Positions 1 to 9,153 of a stretch of 64,000 bases of DNA are shown here, in pieces (position 1 is the stretch's first letter; each line of letters starts with the position of its first letter). The position numbers were made by a program, and so were the translations under genes. Location of the stretch: NCBI GenBank assembly GCA_902761685.1, contig CACWLI010000002.1, positions 65,948 to 129,947 of the forward strand, written 5' to 3'. This DNA is from an uncultured Erysipelotrichaceae bacterium. GTDB taxonomy: Bacteria > Bacillota_I > Bacilli_A > RF39 > UBA660. The notes below the pieces were generated by a model. The model searched no databases and was not told the DNA's origin. It saw only the letters and a program-made list of their open reading frames with translations.

Positions 1-1
1 A

Positions 2-1393
2 ACAAATAATAGAGAAATTGAAGAGTTTTTAAATAATGCATATATTTTAGCAAGATCTAACCCTTCAACATATATAACTGGTGATATGATATATTCACTA
101 CTTAAAGATTATCATTTAAAACAAAATGAAGTTGATCAATATGGTAGAGGAATTGATACTAGATATATGTTTGAAAGATGGGAAAATAATTTTAAAAATA
201 GAAAAACTAAAGCATTTTGTGATGAAGTAAATTTTAAATATTGGTTTCAATTTATTAATGATATGAGAGTTCCTTATAAAGGAGAACGTGTGGAATATAT
301 TAAACTATATATTCCGATTGATTATAATCATTTAGAAGAAGGGGTTAATGAGTTATTTTCATTTCTAGAGAGAGAAAGAATTCCACATTTATCTAAAGTT
401 GGATCTAAGATGAGAGTTGATAATGTAATTGTTAGATTAAGAAAAGGTGATGTAACTTCTGCTAAAAAAGTAATTGATTTTGTTGGTAGTAATCTATATT
501 TAAGAAATGGATTAAATAGTTGTAATCCATTTATTCCAACCAGAAATGGCGTTGGATTTATGAATGAACATGGTAATAGTTATAATACTGATATTGCAAA
601 TATAATATCATCTTATATTAATAAATGTATTCGTATTAATAGAAAACCTAATATAGAAGAATTTAGAGAGTTTGTAACTCAAAATACAGAGGATAAAGAC
701 TTAGTAGAAACATTTAATAAATGTAGTAGTATTGAAAGAAAAAGAGTACCACAAAGAATAGATAGTATTGAAAAAAAAACTTCACTATTAATGGATGCAT
801 TAAAAGCAACATATTTAAAATATGGAATTGAACAAATTAAAATTGCATTAACTAATATTATTAAATATGGTTATTATAATAATATAACTAATGGTACAAA
901 TATTATGAGATTAAGAGATAATCTAAGTGAAAATGTTTCTCCAAAAGATGTATATAATATTGTATCTAATTCCCTTAAATCTTTAACAAATGGTGGTATT
1001 AGTTTAGATAGAGGATTAGATAGTGGAATTAGTGTTTATTGTATATTGTTATTTTCTAATGATCTTAGTTTTATAATTGATGAAATTGCATCTGTTACAT
1101 TAGAAAATCATGGTCCTGAACAAGTGGTTTATGCACTAAATAAATTCTATAGAACAGGAAATGTTGATTCATTTTCATCTTTTAGTAAAGAAAGTAAAGA
1201 TATAAATTATAGAAGAAAAATGGCTATGCTATTTAATAGAGATAATTTAATGAATGCAATTAAAATATCCTTACAGAATAAAGGTGTAATGGTTAATGAT
1301 ACAAGGCCTGAGAATTTAATAGATTGCTATGTTGATAATTTAATAAAAGGACACTATAATAAAATGTCTGAAAGACCAAAAATGATAGCATAA
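2..1393 (+). CDS. Uncharacterised protein, 5' end cut by window
   Basis: The reading frame is open from the first bases of the window, so the true start lies upstream; the first in-window ATG at 86 has no convincing ribosome binding site. At least 464 residues are visible. The chain is mostly soluble, rich in Asn, Lys and Ile, with no signal peptide or membrane segment in the visible part. A stretch with KLYIPID followed by a conserved-looking RVDNVIVRL is faintly reminiscent of HopA1-like effector folds, but this is weak and I assign no function. It ends just before a bidirectional terminator. Confidence 0.75.
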   Translation, partial: TNNREIEEFLNNAYILARSNPSTYITGDMIYSLLKDYHLKQNEVDQYGRGIDTRYMFERWENNFKNRKTKAFCDEVNFKYWFQFINDMRVPYKGERVEYIKLYIPIDYNHLEEGVNELFSFLERERIPHLSKVGSKMRVDNVIVRLRKGDVTSAKKVIDFVGSNLYLRNGLNSCNPFIPTRNGVGFMNEHGNSYNTDIANIISSYINKCIRINRKPNIEEFREFVTQNTEDKDLVETFNKCSSIERKRVPQRIDSIEKKTSLLMDALKATYLKYGIEQIKIALTNIIKYGYYNNITNGTNIMRLRDNLSENVSPKDVYNIVSNSLKSLTNGGISLDRGLDSGISVYCILLFSNDLSFIIDEIASVTLENHGPEQVVYALNKFYRTGNVDSFSSFSKESKDINYRRKMAMLFNRDNLMNAIKISLQNKGVMVNDTRPENLIDCYVDNLIKGHYNKMSERPKMIA

Positions 1394-1422
1394 AAAAAGT
1401 AATCAAACGATTACTTTTTTTT
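1393..1422. terminator. Bidirectional intrinsic terminator
   Basis: Hairpin GTAATC-AAAC-GATTAC (1399-1414) is flanked by an A run on the left and a T run on the right, so it can stop transcription from both converging genes. Confidence 0.85.
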
Positions 1423-1972
1423 ATTGTTTTACTTCTAATAATAGTTTGTTAACTTTTCTTGATAATAATAATGTTATAGCTGTATTAATAATTAATGATG
1501 CTCCTTCTATTCTAGTAATAATTTTTGCTAAAAATAATGGATCATATATGATAAAGCAACCAGCTATAAATACAAGTATGATGATAGATAAATATATCCA
1601 CCAAGAAATTGTTCTACTTTGTTTAAATTTTAATATATCTTTTAAATTCATAAGTGAACTGACTATTAAAATAATACCAACAAATACATTAATTATTCTA
1701 ATTATCCAAGTAGGATTTATAAATATAAATATACTAAGTGCAATTGCAGCAACACTAATAATTAAATAAATGATATCACCATTTGTTTCAATACCTTTAT
1801 TTTGTATTATTTTTATTAGATATCCAATACCTCCAAGCATTAATATACTTGCAATTAAGTATCCTCCAATACTAAGTGATTCTATTGGGAAAATTAACAG
1901 TAAAACTCCAAGTAATAAGAATATTAAAGCATTAACGCCACTATTCCATCTAAGTAATGCATATTTTGACAT
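1421..1972 (-). CDS. HdeD/DUF308-family membrane protein
   Basis: A 183-residue, almost entirely hydrophobic protein with about six predicted membrane helices in paired hairpins, ending in a short Lys-rich tail. Length, spacing of the helices and the Gly-rich turns fit the HdeD-like DUF308 family; the E. coli founder is an acid-resistance protein, but the function of Gram-positive members is not established. The start is supported by a GGAGG Shine-Dalgarno sequence just upstream on the minus strand. It is a single-gene unit, convergent with the unknown gene to its left. Confidence 0.75.
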   Translation of the reverse strand: MSKYALLRWNSGVNALIFLLLGVLLLIFPIESLSIGGYLIASILMLGGIGYLIKIIQNKGIETNGDIIYLIISVAAIALSIFIFINPTWIIRIINVFVGIILIVSSLMNLKDILKFKQSRTISWWIYLSIIILVFIAGCFIIYDPLFLAKIITRIEGASLIINTAITLLLSRKVNKLLLEVKQ

Positions 1973-2094
1973 ATTTACCTCCTAACTTGGTTTAATTATA
2001 TCACAATTAATCATTGTAAAAAAGTGTAAAATATATAGAATAGTATTTTAAATAAATAGTTATTTTTTATAAAATAAAAATAGGAGATTATATT

Positions 2095-3456
2095 ATGGAA
2101 GTAAATAAAGAAATGTTTAGAGAATATGATATAAGAGGAGTATATGGAACTGATTTAAGTGGAGAAGTTGCATATTTAATTGGTAAGGCTTTTGGTACAA
2201 AGTTAAGACAAAAGAATATACCATCAACGGTAGTAGCTTATGATAATAGACTTAGTTCAGTAGAGTTAGAAGAAAATTTAGTTCGTGGATTAGTTGAAAC
2301 TGGTATCCATGTATTAAGACTAGGACTTGCTACTACACCAATGTGTTATTTTGCTGCTAATTATTTAAATACTAATTCTAGTATGATGATTACTGCTTCT
2401 CATAATCCAAAAGAATATAATGGATTTAAATTTTCATATAATGGTATTCATAATGCTTATGGAGATTCTGTTAAAGAAATATATGATATTATTTCTAGTG
2501 GTAAGTTTGAAAGTGGTAATGGAAGTACTGAAAATGTTGACATTAGAGATGAATATATTCATTTAATATGTGATAAATTATCATTTGGTGATAGAAAGAT
2601 AAAAGTTGTTTATGATCCAGGAAATGGAACTGGAAGTATAATAGCTGATACAATATTTGAACATTTACCTATGATTGAAAGTATAGGAATATGTAATGAA
2701 TCTGATGGTAATTTTCCTAGTCATCATCCTGATCCATGCGTTGAAGAAAATTTAACTATGTTAAAAGAGAAAGTTATTAGTGAGCATGCTGACTTAGGTG
2801 TTGGATATGATGGAGATGCTGATAGAGTTGGTTTTGTTGATGAAAAAGGCACATTTATTGATATAGATAAATTCTTAATTATAATGTGGAAATATTTATA
2901 TGATAAAGTAGATAAAAAAGAATGTTTATTTGATGTAAAATGTTCTAAAGCCTTAGAAGATGAACTTATTAAATTAGGAGTAAAACCTATTGAGTATAGA
3001 ACGGGAAACTCTTATACAAGAGCAGCTTCTGCAGAGGGTGATTATCCTCTTAGTGGAGAATTATCCGGTCATGTATATTTTAGGGATAAATTTCCTGGAT
3101 ATGATGATGGAATATATGTTGGTATGAGATTAATTGAAATGTTATCTCATAGTGATAAACCACTTAGTAGTTACTTAGAATCTATTGTTAAATATTATAG
3201 TACTCCTGAGTTAAAGTTTGCTGTTAGTGATGAAACTAAGTTTGAAATAGTAAATAAAATTAAAGAATATTGTGATTCTAAAAACTATAATTATATTACA
3301 ATCGATGGAGTTAAAGCTAAATTTGATGATGGTTTTGCATTAGTAAGAGCATCTAATACTGGACCAAATATTACTGCTAGATTTGAAGCCACTACTGAAA
3401 GTAGATTAAATGAAATTAGAAATGAATTTGAAAGTGAGTTAAAAAAGTATATTTAA
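2095..3456 (+). CDS. Phosphomannomutase/phosphoglucomutase
   Basis: A 453-residue alpha-D-phosphohexomutase, which interconverts hexose 1- and 6-phosphates for sugar-nucleotide synthesis in the cytoplasm. The family signatures appear in order: an N-terminal REYDIRG, the phosphoserine loop TASHNPKEYNG, the metal-binding loop GYDGDADRVG, the sugar-binding loop GELSGH, and the C-terminal phosphate-binding segment RASNTGPNITARFE. The length is normal for the PMM/PGM (AlgC/ManB) group. The start has a TAGGAG ribosome binding site. Mannose versus glucose preference cannot be read from the sequence. The stop codon lies in the loop of its own terminator hairpin. Confidence 0.93.
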   Translation: MEVNKEMFREYDIRGVYGTDLSGEVAYLIGKAFGTKLRQKNIPSTVVAYDNRLSSVELEENLVRGLVETGIHVLRLGLATTPMCYFAANYLNTNSSMMITASHNPKEYNGFKFSYNGIHNAYGDSVKEIYDIISSGKFESGNGSTENVDIRDEYIHLICDKLSFGDRKIKVVYDPGNGTGSIIADTIFEHLPMIESIGICNESDGNFPSHHPDPCVEENLTMLKEKVISEHADLGVGYDGDADRVGFVDEKGTFIDIDKFLIIMWKYLYDKVDKKECLFDVKCSKALEDELIKLGVKPIEYRTGNSYTRAASAEGDYPLSGELSGHVYFRDKFPGYDDGIYVGMRLIEMLSHSDKPLSSYLESIVKYYSTPELKFAVSDETKFEIVNKIKEYCDSKNYNYITIDGVKAKFDDGFALVRASNTGPNITARFEATTESRLNEIRNEFESELKKYI

Positions 3457-3468
3457 TATACTTTTTTT
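3443..3468 (+). terminator. Terminator after phosphohexomutase
   Basis: AAAGTATAT and ATATACTTT pair around a TTA loop, followed by a T run. The mutase stop codon is inside the hairpin. Confidence 0.85.
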
Positions 3469-3535
3469 ATGTAAAAATAATAATAATCTATTTAACTGAT
3501 TATTTTTATAAGTTATAATTATTATGGAGGATTAT

Positions 3536-3715
3536 ATGATATTACTAGAATACATTGAAACTGAAAAATATGGTAAGTTAGCTCATTTTCTTACAGATGA
3601 TAATATTGATTTATTCTCTAAAGTAATAGAGGAAAATGGTGATATTATTTATAGTGAATTAAGTGATGAGGAACAAGAAAAATTAAGAAAAGAGTTATTA
3701 GATGACAAAGCTTAA
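3536..3715 (+). CDS. Small acidic hypothetical protein
   Basis: A 59-residue acidic protein, unrecognised, with a Glu/Asp-rich helical C-terminus. An upstream ATG at 3524 overlaps the GGAGG ribosome binding site (3526-3530), whereas the ATG at 3536 sits five bases after it, so 3536 is chosen. The 3' end overlaps the next gene by 14 bases, implying translational coupling and perhaps a joint function with the zincin-like protein. No signal peptide or membrane segment. Confidence 0.7.
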   Translation: MILLEYIETEKYGKLAHFLTDDNIDLFSKVIEENGDIIYSELSDEEQEKLRKELLDDKA

Positions 3716-5495
3716 AGTTGATTTGATAATATTAGAAAAGTATAAAAAAAGATTACTAGATAGGTATTCTCTTTTATATGGAAATAAGTATTTAAATGAT
3801 ATAAAAAAAAGACTAGATGCTATTAATGAATTGGTTGTTACAGACGAATTAGAAAGTCATGTTCCAATGTGTTTTTATCATGATATAAAAAAAATAGAAA
3901 TGAATTCTAATTTTTTAGAATTTGATAGATATGGTAGACTTATATCTTTTAATGGAAGTACTTCAATTTATTTAGAACATTCATTAATTCATGAATTATT
4001 ACATGCTGCTTCTGATAAAGCAAATTATAGTGGGATTACAATAGGTAATGGTAGTGATGGTACTGGTTTAAATGAAGGTATTACTCAGATGTTTGCTGAT
4101 GATATATGTGGTTATGTTGAAAATAAATATTTAGGTAGTTATAGTGATTTAAAAGTTGCTGCTAAAATATTAAGATGTACTTTTGGAAATGATGTAATGT
4201 GTGAAGAATATTTTAAAGAAAGAAAAGGTTATCAGAATGGTATTTTAGAAAGTAGAGTAAATTCACTAGCTAATAATAGCAAGTATTATGATGAATTATT
4301 AAATCAGCTAACTGTTTTAAATAAAATGTTTGTTGCAAAAATAACAAATGATAAAAAAGGTCAAACAGATGAGATTATTTATAGAAAAAAATGTGAATTA
4401 GTATTTAAAAATATCGTACTAAATATAGTTATTCCACATTTGTTAAGGCTTAATTATAAAGAAAAACAATCATATTTGACTAGACTAATGCTAGATATTG
4501 GTGAAGATGATGAACTTAAAAGAACTATAAAAGCAATTATAAGTGAATACTATAATAAATCTGATTTAGAATTATTAAATGCTAAGAAAAAACTCGAAGA
4601 AGAAAATGAAGTGTTAGATAGAGAGTGTCAATATGTTTCTATGTTAAGAAATGATAATAATGTTGGTAATAAATACTATGTTAAAAATGATGGAACAGTT
4701 TTATTACTTGGTAATCCTACTAAAGAAGTAACTTCAGGTATTGAATGTGCATTGGTTTATTCTAAAATATTTGAGAAAGAATATCATTTTGATGAAAAAT
4801 TATACGATTCAATTATTGAAAATCTAAGTAAGGGTAGACCTTTAAACATAAAATATAAAGATGTTAAATCTAGAAGAATAGTTTATTGTGGTATAGTAGC
4901 AAGACTTCGTAGTAAAGGTTATACAATTATCAATAATTATAAGGAACTTGATAATCACTATCAAATTGCAAAACCATTATTATTAAAAATACCATTTAAA
5001 AATAATAGTTTTAGTGATTTAGGTAAAGTATATAATAAATATGAAGTAAAAGAAGAAAAAAATAAACTTGTAGTTAAAGATAGAACTTTTGGATATACAG
5101 TTGATGATCTTATTGTAGTTATTATTGCTAAATTTGCTAATTTATGGAGAAAAGTTTTTAATATAAGTGGGAATGATAACATAGTATTTTCTAATTTATA
5201 TGAAACATATTTTAAAGAAGTAATGAATGCTATAAATTATGCATATGTTAATAGAAATGATTTTGATTTAAATTGTATGCTTACTAAGTGTAAGAGCAAT
5301 ACTTCTAAAAGTATATTAAGAGGACTTATGTCTAATCCTACAAGAGTAGAAATTGTATTTGAATTTTTTTCTTATATAGTAGGAAAAAGTCCAATTATTC
5401 AAGAAAAGAAAGGTAGAAGTTATTCTGAATTATCTACTTCTGATTATATGGAGAAGGTTGCTTATTATGATGCAGCAAGTATTTTGGGAAAATAG
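3702..5495 (+). CDS. Putative gluzincin-type metalloprotease
   Basis: A 597-residue protein with no signal peptide. It carries a zinc-protease motif HELLH at residues 97-101 (SLIHELLHAAS), followed by a candidate third zinc ligand E125 in GLNEGITQM, the HExxH-plus-Glu layout of gluzincins. The remaining 450 residues are Lys/Glu/Asn-rich and unrecognised, with a coiled-coil-like stretch near residues 285-305. As no export signal is seen, it probably acts in the cytoplasm, if it is active at all. It overlaps the preceding small gene by 14 bases. The catalytic assignment rests only on the motif; substrate unknown. Confidence 0.7.
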   Translation: MTKLKVDLIILEKYKKRLLDRYSLLYGNKYLNDIKKRLDAINELVVTDELESHVPMCFYHDIKKIEMNSNFLEFDRYGRLISFNGSTSIYLEHSLIHELLHAASDKANYSGITIGNGSDGTGLNEGITQMFADDICGYVENKYLGSYSDLKVAAKILRCTFGNDVMCEEYFKERKGYQNGILESRVNSLANNSKYYDELLNQLTVLNKMFVAKITNDKKGQTDEIIYRKKCELVFKNIVLNIVIPHLLRLNYKEKQSYLTRLMLDIGEDDELKRTIKAIISEYYNKSDLELLNAKKKLEEENEVLDRECQYVSMLRNDNNVGNKYYVKNDGTVLLLGNPTKEVTSGIECALVYSKIFEKEYHFDEKLYDSIIENLSKGRPLNIKYKDVKSRRIVYCGIVARLRSKGYTIINNYKELDNHYQIAKPLLLKIPFKNNSFSDLGKVYNKYEVKEEKNKLVVKDRTFGYTVDDLIVVIIAKFANLWRKVFNISGNDNIVFSNLYETYFKEVMNAINYAYVNRNDFDLNCMLTKCKSNTSKSILRGLMSNPTRVEIVFEFFSYIVGKSPIIQEKKGRSYSELSTSDYMEKVAYYDAASILGK

Positions 5496-5503
5496 TGTTA
5501 AAT

Positions 5504-5534
5504 AAGTGTGTTTATAATTCTAAACACACTTTTA
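5504..5534 (+). terminator. Terminator after zincin gene
   Basis: An 11-bp stem, AAGTGTGTTTA with TAAACACACTT, six-base loop, short T run. Confidence 0.75.
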
Positions 5535-5562
5535 ATATGATATAATTAAATAAGGTGAAAGT

Positions 5563-6306
5563 ATGAAAATAATATATAAAGATATTAATGTTAATTATGT
5601 ATATTATGATAACAAGTCAAAAGTAAATCTTATATATTTGCATGGATGGGGTCAAAATATTGAAATGATGATGGGGATTGCTAAACCATTCATAAAAAAA
5701 TATAATGTTTTGATTGTTGATTTACCTGGATTTGGGGACAGTATGGAGCCAAAAGAAGTATGGGATGTTTATGAATATGCAAATATGTTAAACTATATTA
5801 ATAAAGAATTAAAAATAAATAACCCTATAATAATTGGTCATTCTTTTGGTGGAAAAGTTGCACTATGTTATGCACTTAAGTATAAGACTAAAAAATTAGT
5901 TTTACTTGCCAGTCCATATAAGAAGAATATTAAAAAGAATACATTAAAAACTAAGATATTTAAAATGCTTAAAAAAGTCCCTTTATTAAATAAACTTGAA
6001 GGATATGCTAAAAAGCATTTAGGATCAACAGATTATAAGAATGCTTCTGATATGATGAGAAAAATACTTGTTAAGCATGTCAACTTAGATTTGACAAATG
6101 AGTTAAATAAAATTAATTGTCCTACATTATTAATATGGGGAACAAATGATAGTGCTGTAAGTTATAATGATGCATTAGAACTTGAAAAAATAATTCCTAA
6201 TTGTGGATTAGTTACTTATGAAGGTTGTACTCATTATGCATATTTAGAAAGACTTGGTCAAACAATTAGTGTTTTGGATAATTTTATAGGAAGTGAAGAG
6301 AAATGA
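5563..6306 (+). CDS. Alpha/beta hydrolase
   Basis: A 247-residue alpha/beta-hydrolase fold protein. The oxyanion-side motif LHGWGQ, the nucleophile elbow GHSFGG, a late Asp in WGTNDSAV and the catalytic His in EGCTHYAYL are all present, so an active Ser-Asp-His triad is likely. The substrate is unknown. The start follows an AAGGTGA ribosome binding site. Its stop overlaps the MurF start by four bases (ATGA), so it is translated together with the MurF-Ddl cell-wall unit, which suggests, but does not prove, a role in cell-envelope ester or amide turnover. Confidence 0.88.
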   Translation: MKIIYKDINVNYVYYDNKSKVNLIYLHGWGQNIEMMMGIAKPFIKKYNVLIVDLPGFGDSMEPKEVWDVYEYANMLNYINKELKINNPIIIGHSFGGKVALCYALKYKTKKLVLLASPYKKNIKKNTLKTKIFKMLKKVPLLNKLEGYAKKHLGSTDYKNASDMMRKILVKHVNLDLTNELNKINCPTLLIWGTNDSAVSYNDALELEKIIPNCGLVTYEGCTHYAYLERLGQTISVLDNFIGSEEK

Positions 6307-7895
6307 AAATATACTTTATTATTTCATTAATATTTGTGTTTAATTATTTAATATTTAAAAGTAAAAAAGCAATGCACATGTTACAACAAAACTGGTATAA
6401 CGATGGTAACAGATATTTGAAATGGATAGTTGATAATTATAAAAAGGTTTTTATTAATTTTGATATGTTATTTGTATTATTTGTAGTTTTATATTTTATG
6501 AATAATACTATTTTATCAATAATGGTTTGTGTTTTATTATATGTTATATCATATGCTATATATAAAAGTATTTTAGAACATGAACAATCTAAAAAACCTC
6601 TTGTAATAACTGCTAGAATAAAAAGATTATATTGTACAGAATTAATTATTTATTTAATATTAGTAATTCCAATGATATTGAATTATAGTAATATCTTAAT
6701 TGATAAGTATTACTTTCTTATAGGATTTATGGTTTATATAAATTGGTTTGTAATATTAGCTGCTAATGTGATAAATGCACCAATTGAAAAAATGGTATTT
6801 AATCATTATAAAAAAATGGCAAAAAATAAACTAAATGAAATGCATAATTTAAAAAGAATTGCTATTACTGGAAGTTATGGTAAAACAACAACAAAGAATG
6901 TTTTGAATGATATATTAAATGTTAAATATAATTCATTTGCTACTGAAAAGAGTTTTAATACAATGAATGGATTAATGATATCTATTAATAATAAACTTGA
7001 TAAGTTTACTGAAATATTTGTAGCAGAAATGGGAGCATTTAGAAGAGGAGAAATAAAAGAAAAATGTGATTTTATTCGTCCTAAATATGGAATACTTACA
7101 ATAGTAGGTACTGCTCATCTTGAAAGTTTTGGAAGTAGAGAAAATATTCAAAAAGCTAAATTCGAATTAATTGATTCATTACCCGATGATGGAGTAGCCG
7201 TTTTAAATATGGATGATGAATATCAAACAAGTTATAAAGTAAAAAGTAAGTGCAAAGTAGTGTGGGTATCAATGAATAATAAAAAAGCTGATATTTATGC
7301 TAGTGATATTAAACTTACTAATAAAGGAACTGTGTTTAATTGTAATTTTAAAAATAATAAAGAAACTATAACATTAGAAACTAAATTATTAGGTAGTGCA
7401 AATATATATAATATTTTACAAAGCGTTGCTCTTGCAAATGAACTTGGTTTATCACTTGAACAAATAAAGATTGGAGTTAAAAGAGTTAAACCAATTGAAC
7501 ATAGATTAGAGCTTAAAAAATATGGAGATATAAATATCATAGATGATGCTTATAATTCTAATCCAGTTGGTTCAAAAATGGCAGTTGAAGTTTTAGGCAT
7601 GATGGATGGTAAAAAGATAATTGTTACACCTGGAATGATTGAACTTGGTGATAAACAATATGAGTACAATATGGAATTTGGAAGACAAATAGCTAAGGTT
7701 TGTGATGAAGTAATCTTAATTGGAGAAGAACAAACCAAGCCGATATTAGATGGACTTAGAAAAGAAAAATATAATGAAGACAAAATTCATATTTTAAATG
7801 ATGTTAAAGAAGCTTTTCCACTAATGAGAAAATTGAGTGGTAAAGTTACTTATGCACTACTTGAAAATGATTTACCAGATATATTTAATGAATAG
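6303..7895 (+). CDS. murF: MurF-like ligase with N-terminal membrane domain
   Basis: A 530-residue Mur ligase that should add D-Ala-D-Ala to the UDP-MurNAc-tripeptide. The ATP loop is at residues 190-195 (GSYGKTTTKN), followed by FNTMNG, AEMGAFRRGE, the TAHLESFG segment and the C-terminal IDDAYNSNP region typical of MurF. Instead of the usual soluble UDP-binding N-domain, the first ~160 residues hold four or five membrane helices. The direct pairing with ddl 14 bases downstream supports the MurF assignment over other Mur-like ligases. It is coupled to the upstream hydrolase by an ATGA overlap. Confidence 0.85.
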   Translation: MKIYFIISLIFVFNYLIFKSKKAMHMLQQNWYNDGNRYLKWIVDNYKKVFINFDMLFVLFVVLYFMNNTILSIMVCVLLYVISYAIYKSILEHEQSKKPLVITARIKRLYCTELIIYLILVIPMILNYSNILIDKYYFLIGFMVYINWFVILAANVINAPIEKMVFNHYKKMAKNKLNEMHNLKRIAITGSYGKTTTKNVLNDILNVKYNSFATEKSFNTMNGLMISINNKLDKFTEIFVAEMGAFRRGEIKEKCDFIRPKYGILTIVGTAHLESFGSRENIQKAKFELIDSLPDDGVAVLNMDDEYQTSYKVKSKCKVVWVSMNNKKADIYASDIKLTNKGTVFNCNFKNNKETITLETKLLGSANIYNILQSVALANELGLSLEQIKIGVKRVKPIEHRLELKKYGDINIIDDAYNSNPVGSKMAVEVLGMMDGKKIIVTPGMIELGDKQYEYNMEFGRQIAKVCDEVILIGEEQTKPILDGLRKEKYNEDKIHILNDVKEAFPLMRKLSGKVTYALLENDLPDIFNE

Positions 7896-7909
7896 GAGTT
7901 GAAGTAAAA

Positions 7910-9097
7910 ATGAAAATTAAATTAGGTGTAATATTTGGTGGAGAAACTGTTGAGCATGAAGTTAGTATAATTTCAGCATTACAAGCAATTAAGAATTTGG
8001 ATAGTACTAAGTATGATATAGTACCAATTTATATTGCAAAGGATAGAACATGGTATACTGGTCATATGTTAGATGAAATTAGCTTTTTTAAAGATTTTGA
8101 TAATAATAAAAAATTTGCAAAAAGAGTTACATTATGTAAGAAAGATAATAAATTTTATTTACAAGCAATAAATGGTTTATTTAGACATGATATAACAGAA
8201 CTTGATATTATTTTACCAGTTGTTCATGGTAATAATGTAGAGGATGGAACACTAGCAGGTTACTTAGATACTATTGGAATTCCATATGTTGGATCACATG
8301 TATTAGGTGCTGCTTTAGGACAAGATAAAGTTGCTATGAAGCAAGTTATGGCTTCAGAAAATATTCCTATTGTTGAATATACTTGGTTTTTTGATAATGA
8401 ATACTTAGAAGATAAAGAAAAAATTTTAAAAGAAATAAAGAAACTTGGATATCCAGTTGTGGTTAAACCAGCAACATTAGGTAGCAGTGTAGGTATTAAT
8501 TTTGTAAAAAGTGAAAAAGATATTGAAGATGCAATTGATGAAGCTATAAGTTATGATACAAAAATAGTTGTAGAAAAGGCTGTTGATAACTTGTTAGAAG
8601 TTAATTCAAGTGTACTTGGAAACTATGAGTATCAAAGAGTTAGTCCTCTTGAAGAAGTAATGGGACTTGATGAAATATTGAGTTTTGCTGATAAGTATTT
8701 ATCAAATTCTAAAACTAAGGGAACTGGAAGTAAAGGAATGGCTTCAACTAGTAGAATTGTTCCAGCAAGAATATCTGATAAGTTAACTCATGAAATACAA
8801 GAAACATCAAAGAAAGTTTTTAGATTATTGAATTTAAGCGGAGTATGTAGAATAGATTATTTAATTGACAAGAAGACTAATAAGTTCTATGTTAATGAAC
8901 CAAATACAATACCTGGTAGTTTATCATTTTATTTATGGAAAGAAATAGGTATGAGTTATACAGAATTACTTGATGAAATGATAAGTATTGCAATTAAGGA
9001 ATATAAAAATAAATCTAAAAAAACTAGAAGTTTTGAAAGTAATATTCTATCTGGATTTAGTGGTTCTAAAGGTTTAAAAGGTGGAATAAAAAAATAG
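7910..9097 (+). CDS. ddl: D-alanine--D-alanine ligase
   Basis: A 395-residue ATP-grasp ligase that joins two D-Ala for peptidoglycan. It shows the N-terminal FGGETVEHEVS motif, the LPVVHGNNVEDGT segment, PVVVKPATLGSSVGI for ATP, and the metal-binding end NEPNTIPGSLSFYLW. The omega-loop region contains a Lys-Tyr (ADKYLSN), as in D-Ala-D-Ala enzymes rather than VanA-type D-Ala-D-Lac ligases. It is somewhat longer than the usual ~350 residues because of a Lys/Ser-rich C-terminal tail. An AGGAG ribosome binding site precedes the ATG; last gene of the hydrolase-murF-ddl unit. Confidence 0.95.
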   Translation: MKIKLGVIFGGETVEHEVSIISALQAIKNLDSTKYDIVPIYIAKDRTWYTGHMLDEISFFKDFDNNKKFAKRVTLCKKDNKFYLQAINGLFRHDITELDIILPVVHGNNVEDGTLAGYLDTIGIPYVGSHVLGAALGQDKVAMKQVMASENIPIVEYTWFFDNEYLEDKEKILKEIKKLGYPVVVKPATLGSSVGINFVKSEKDIEDAIDEAISYDTKIVVEKAVDNLLEVNSSVLGNYEYQRVSPLEEVMGLDEILSFADKYLSNSKTKGTGSKGMASTSRIVPARISDKLTHEIQETSKKVFRLLNLSGVCRIDYLIDKKTNKFYVNEPNTIPGSLSFYLWKEIGMSYTELLDEMISIAIKEYKNKSKKTRSFESNILSGFSGSKGLKGGIKK

Positions 9098-9117
9098 ATG
9101 AGAAATCATCTATTTTT
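9091..9117. terminator. Terminator after ddl
   Basis: AAAATAGATGA pairs with TCATCTATTTT around a GAAA loop. The A run on the left could let it act on the minus strand too. The ddl stop codon is within the stem. Confidence 0.85.
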
Positions 9118-9129
9118 ATTTTGATAAAA

Positions 9130-9153
9130 GAAAAAAAGAATACTAAAGTACTC
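9130..9153 (-). terminator. Terminator of DUF805 gene
   Basis: Read on the minus strand, GAGTAC pairs with GTATTC (one G-T pair) and is followed by a run of eight or more T. The DUF805 stop codon lies inside. Confidence 0.65.

Noticed and set aside
1446..1985. Two plus-strand ORFs antisense to the DUF308 gene
   Set aside because: Typical reverse-strand shadows of a hydrophobic AT-rich gene; no ribosome binding sites.
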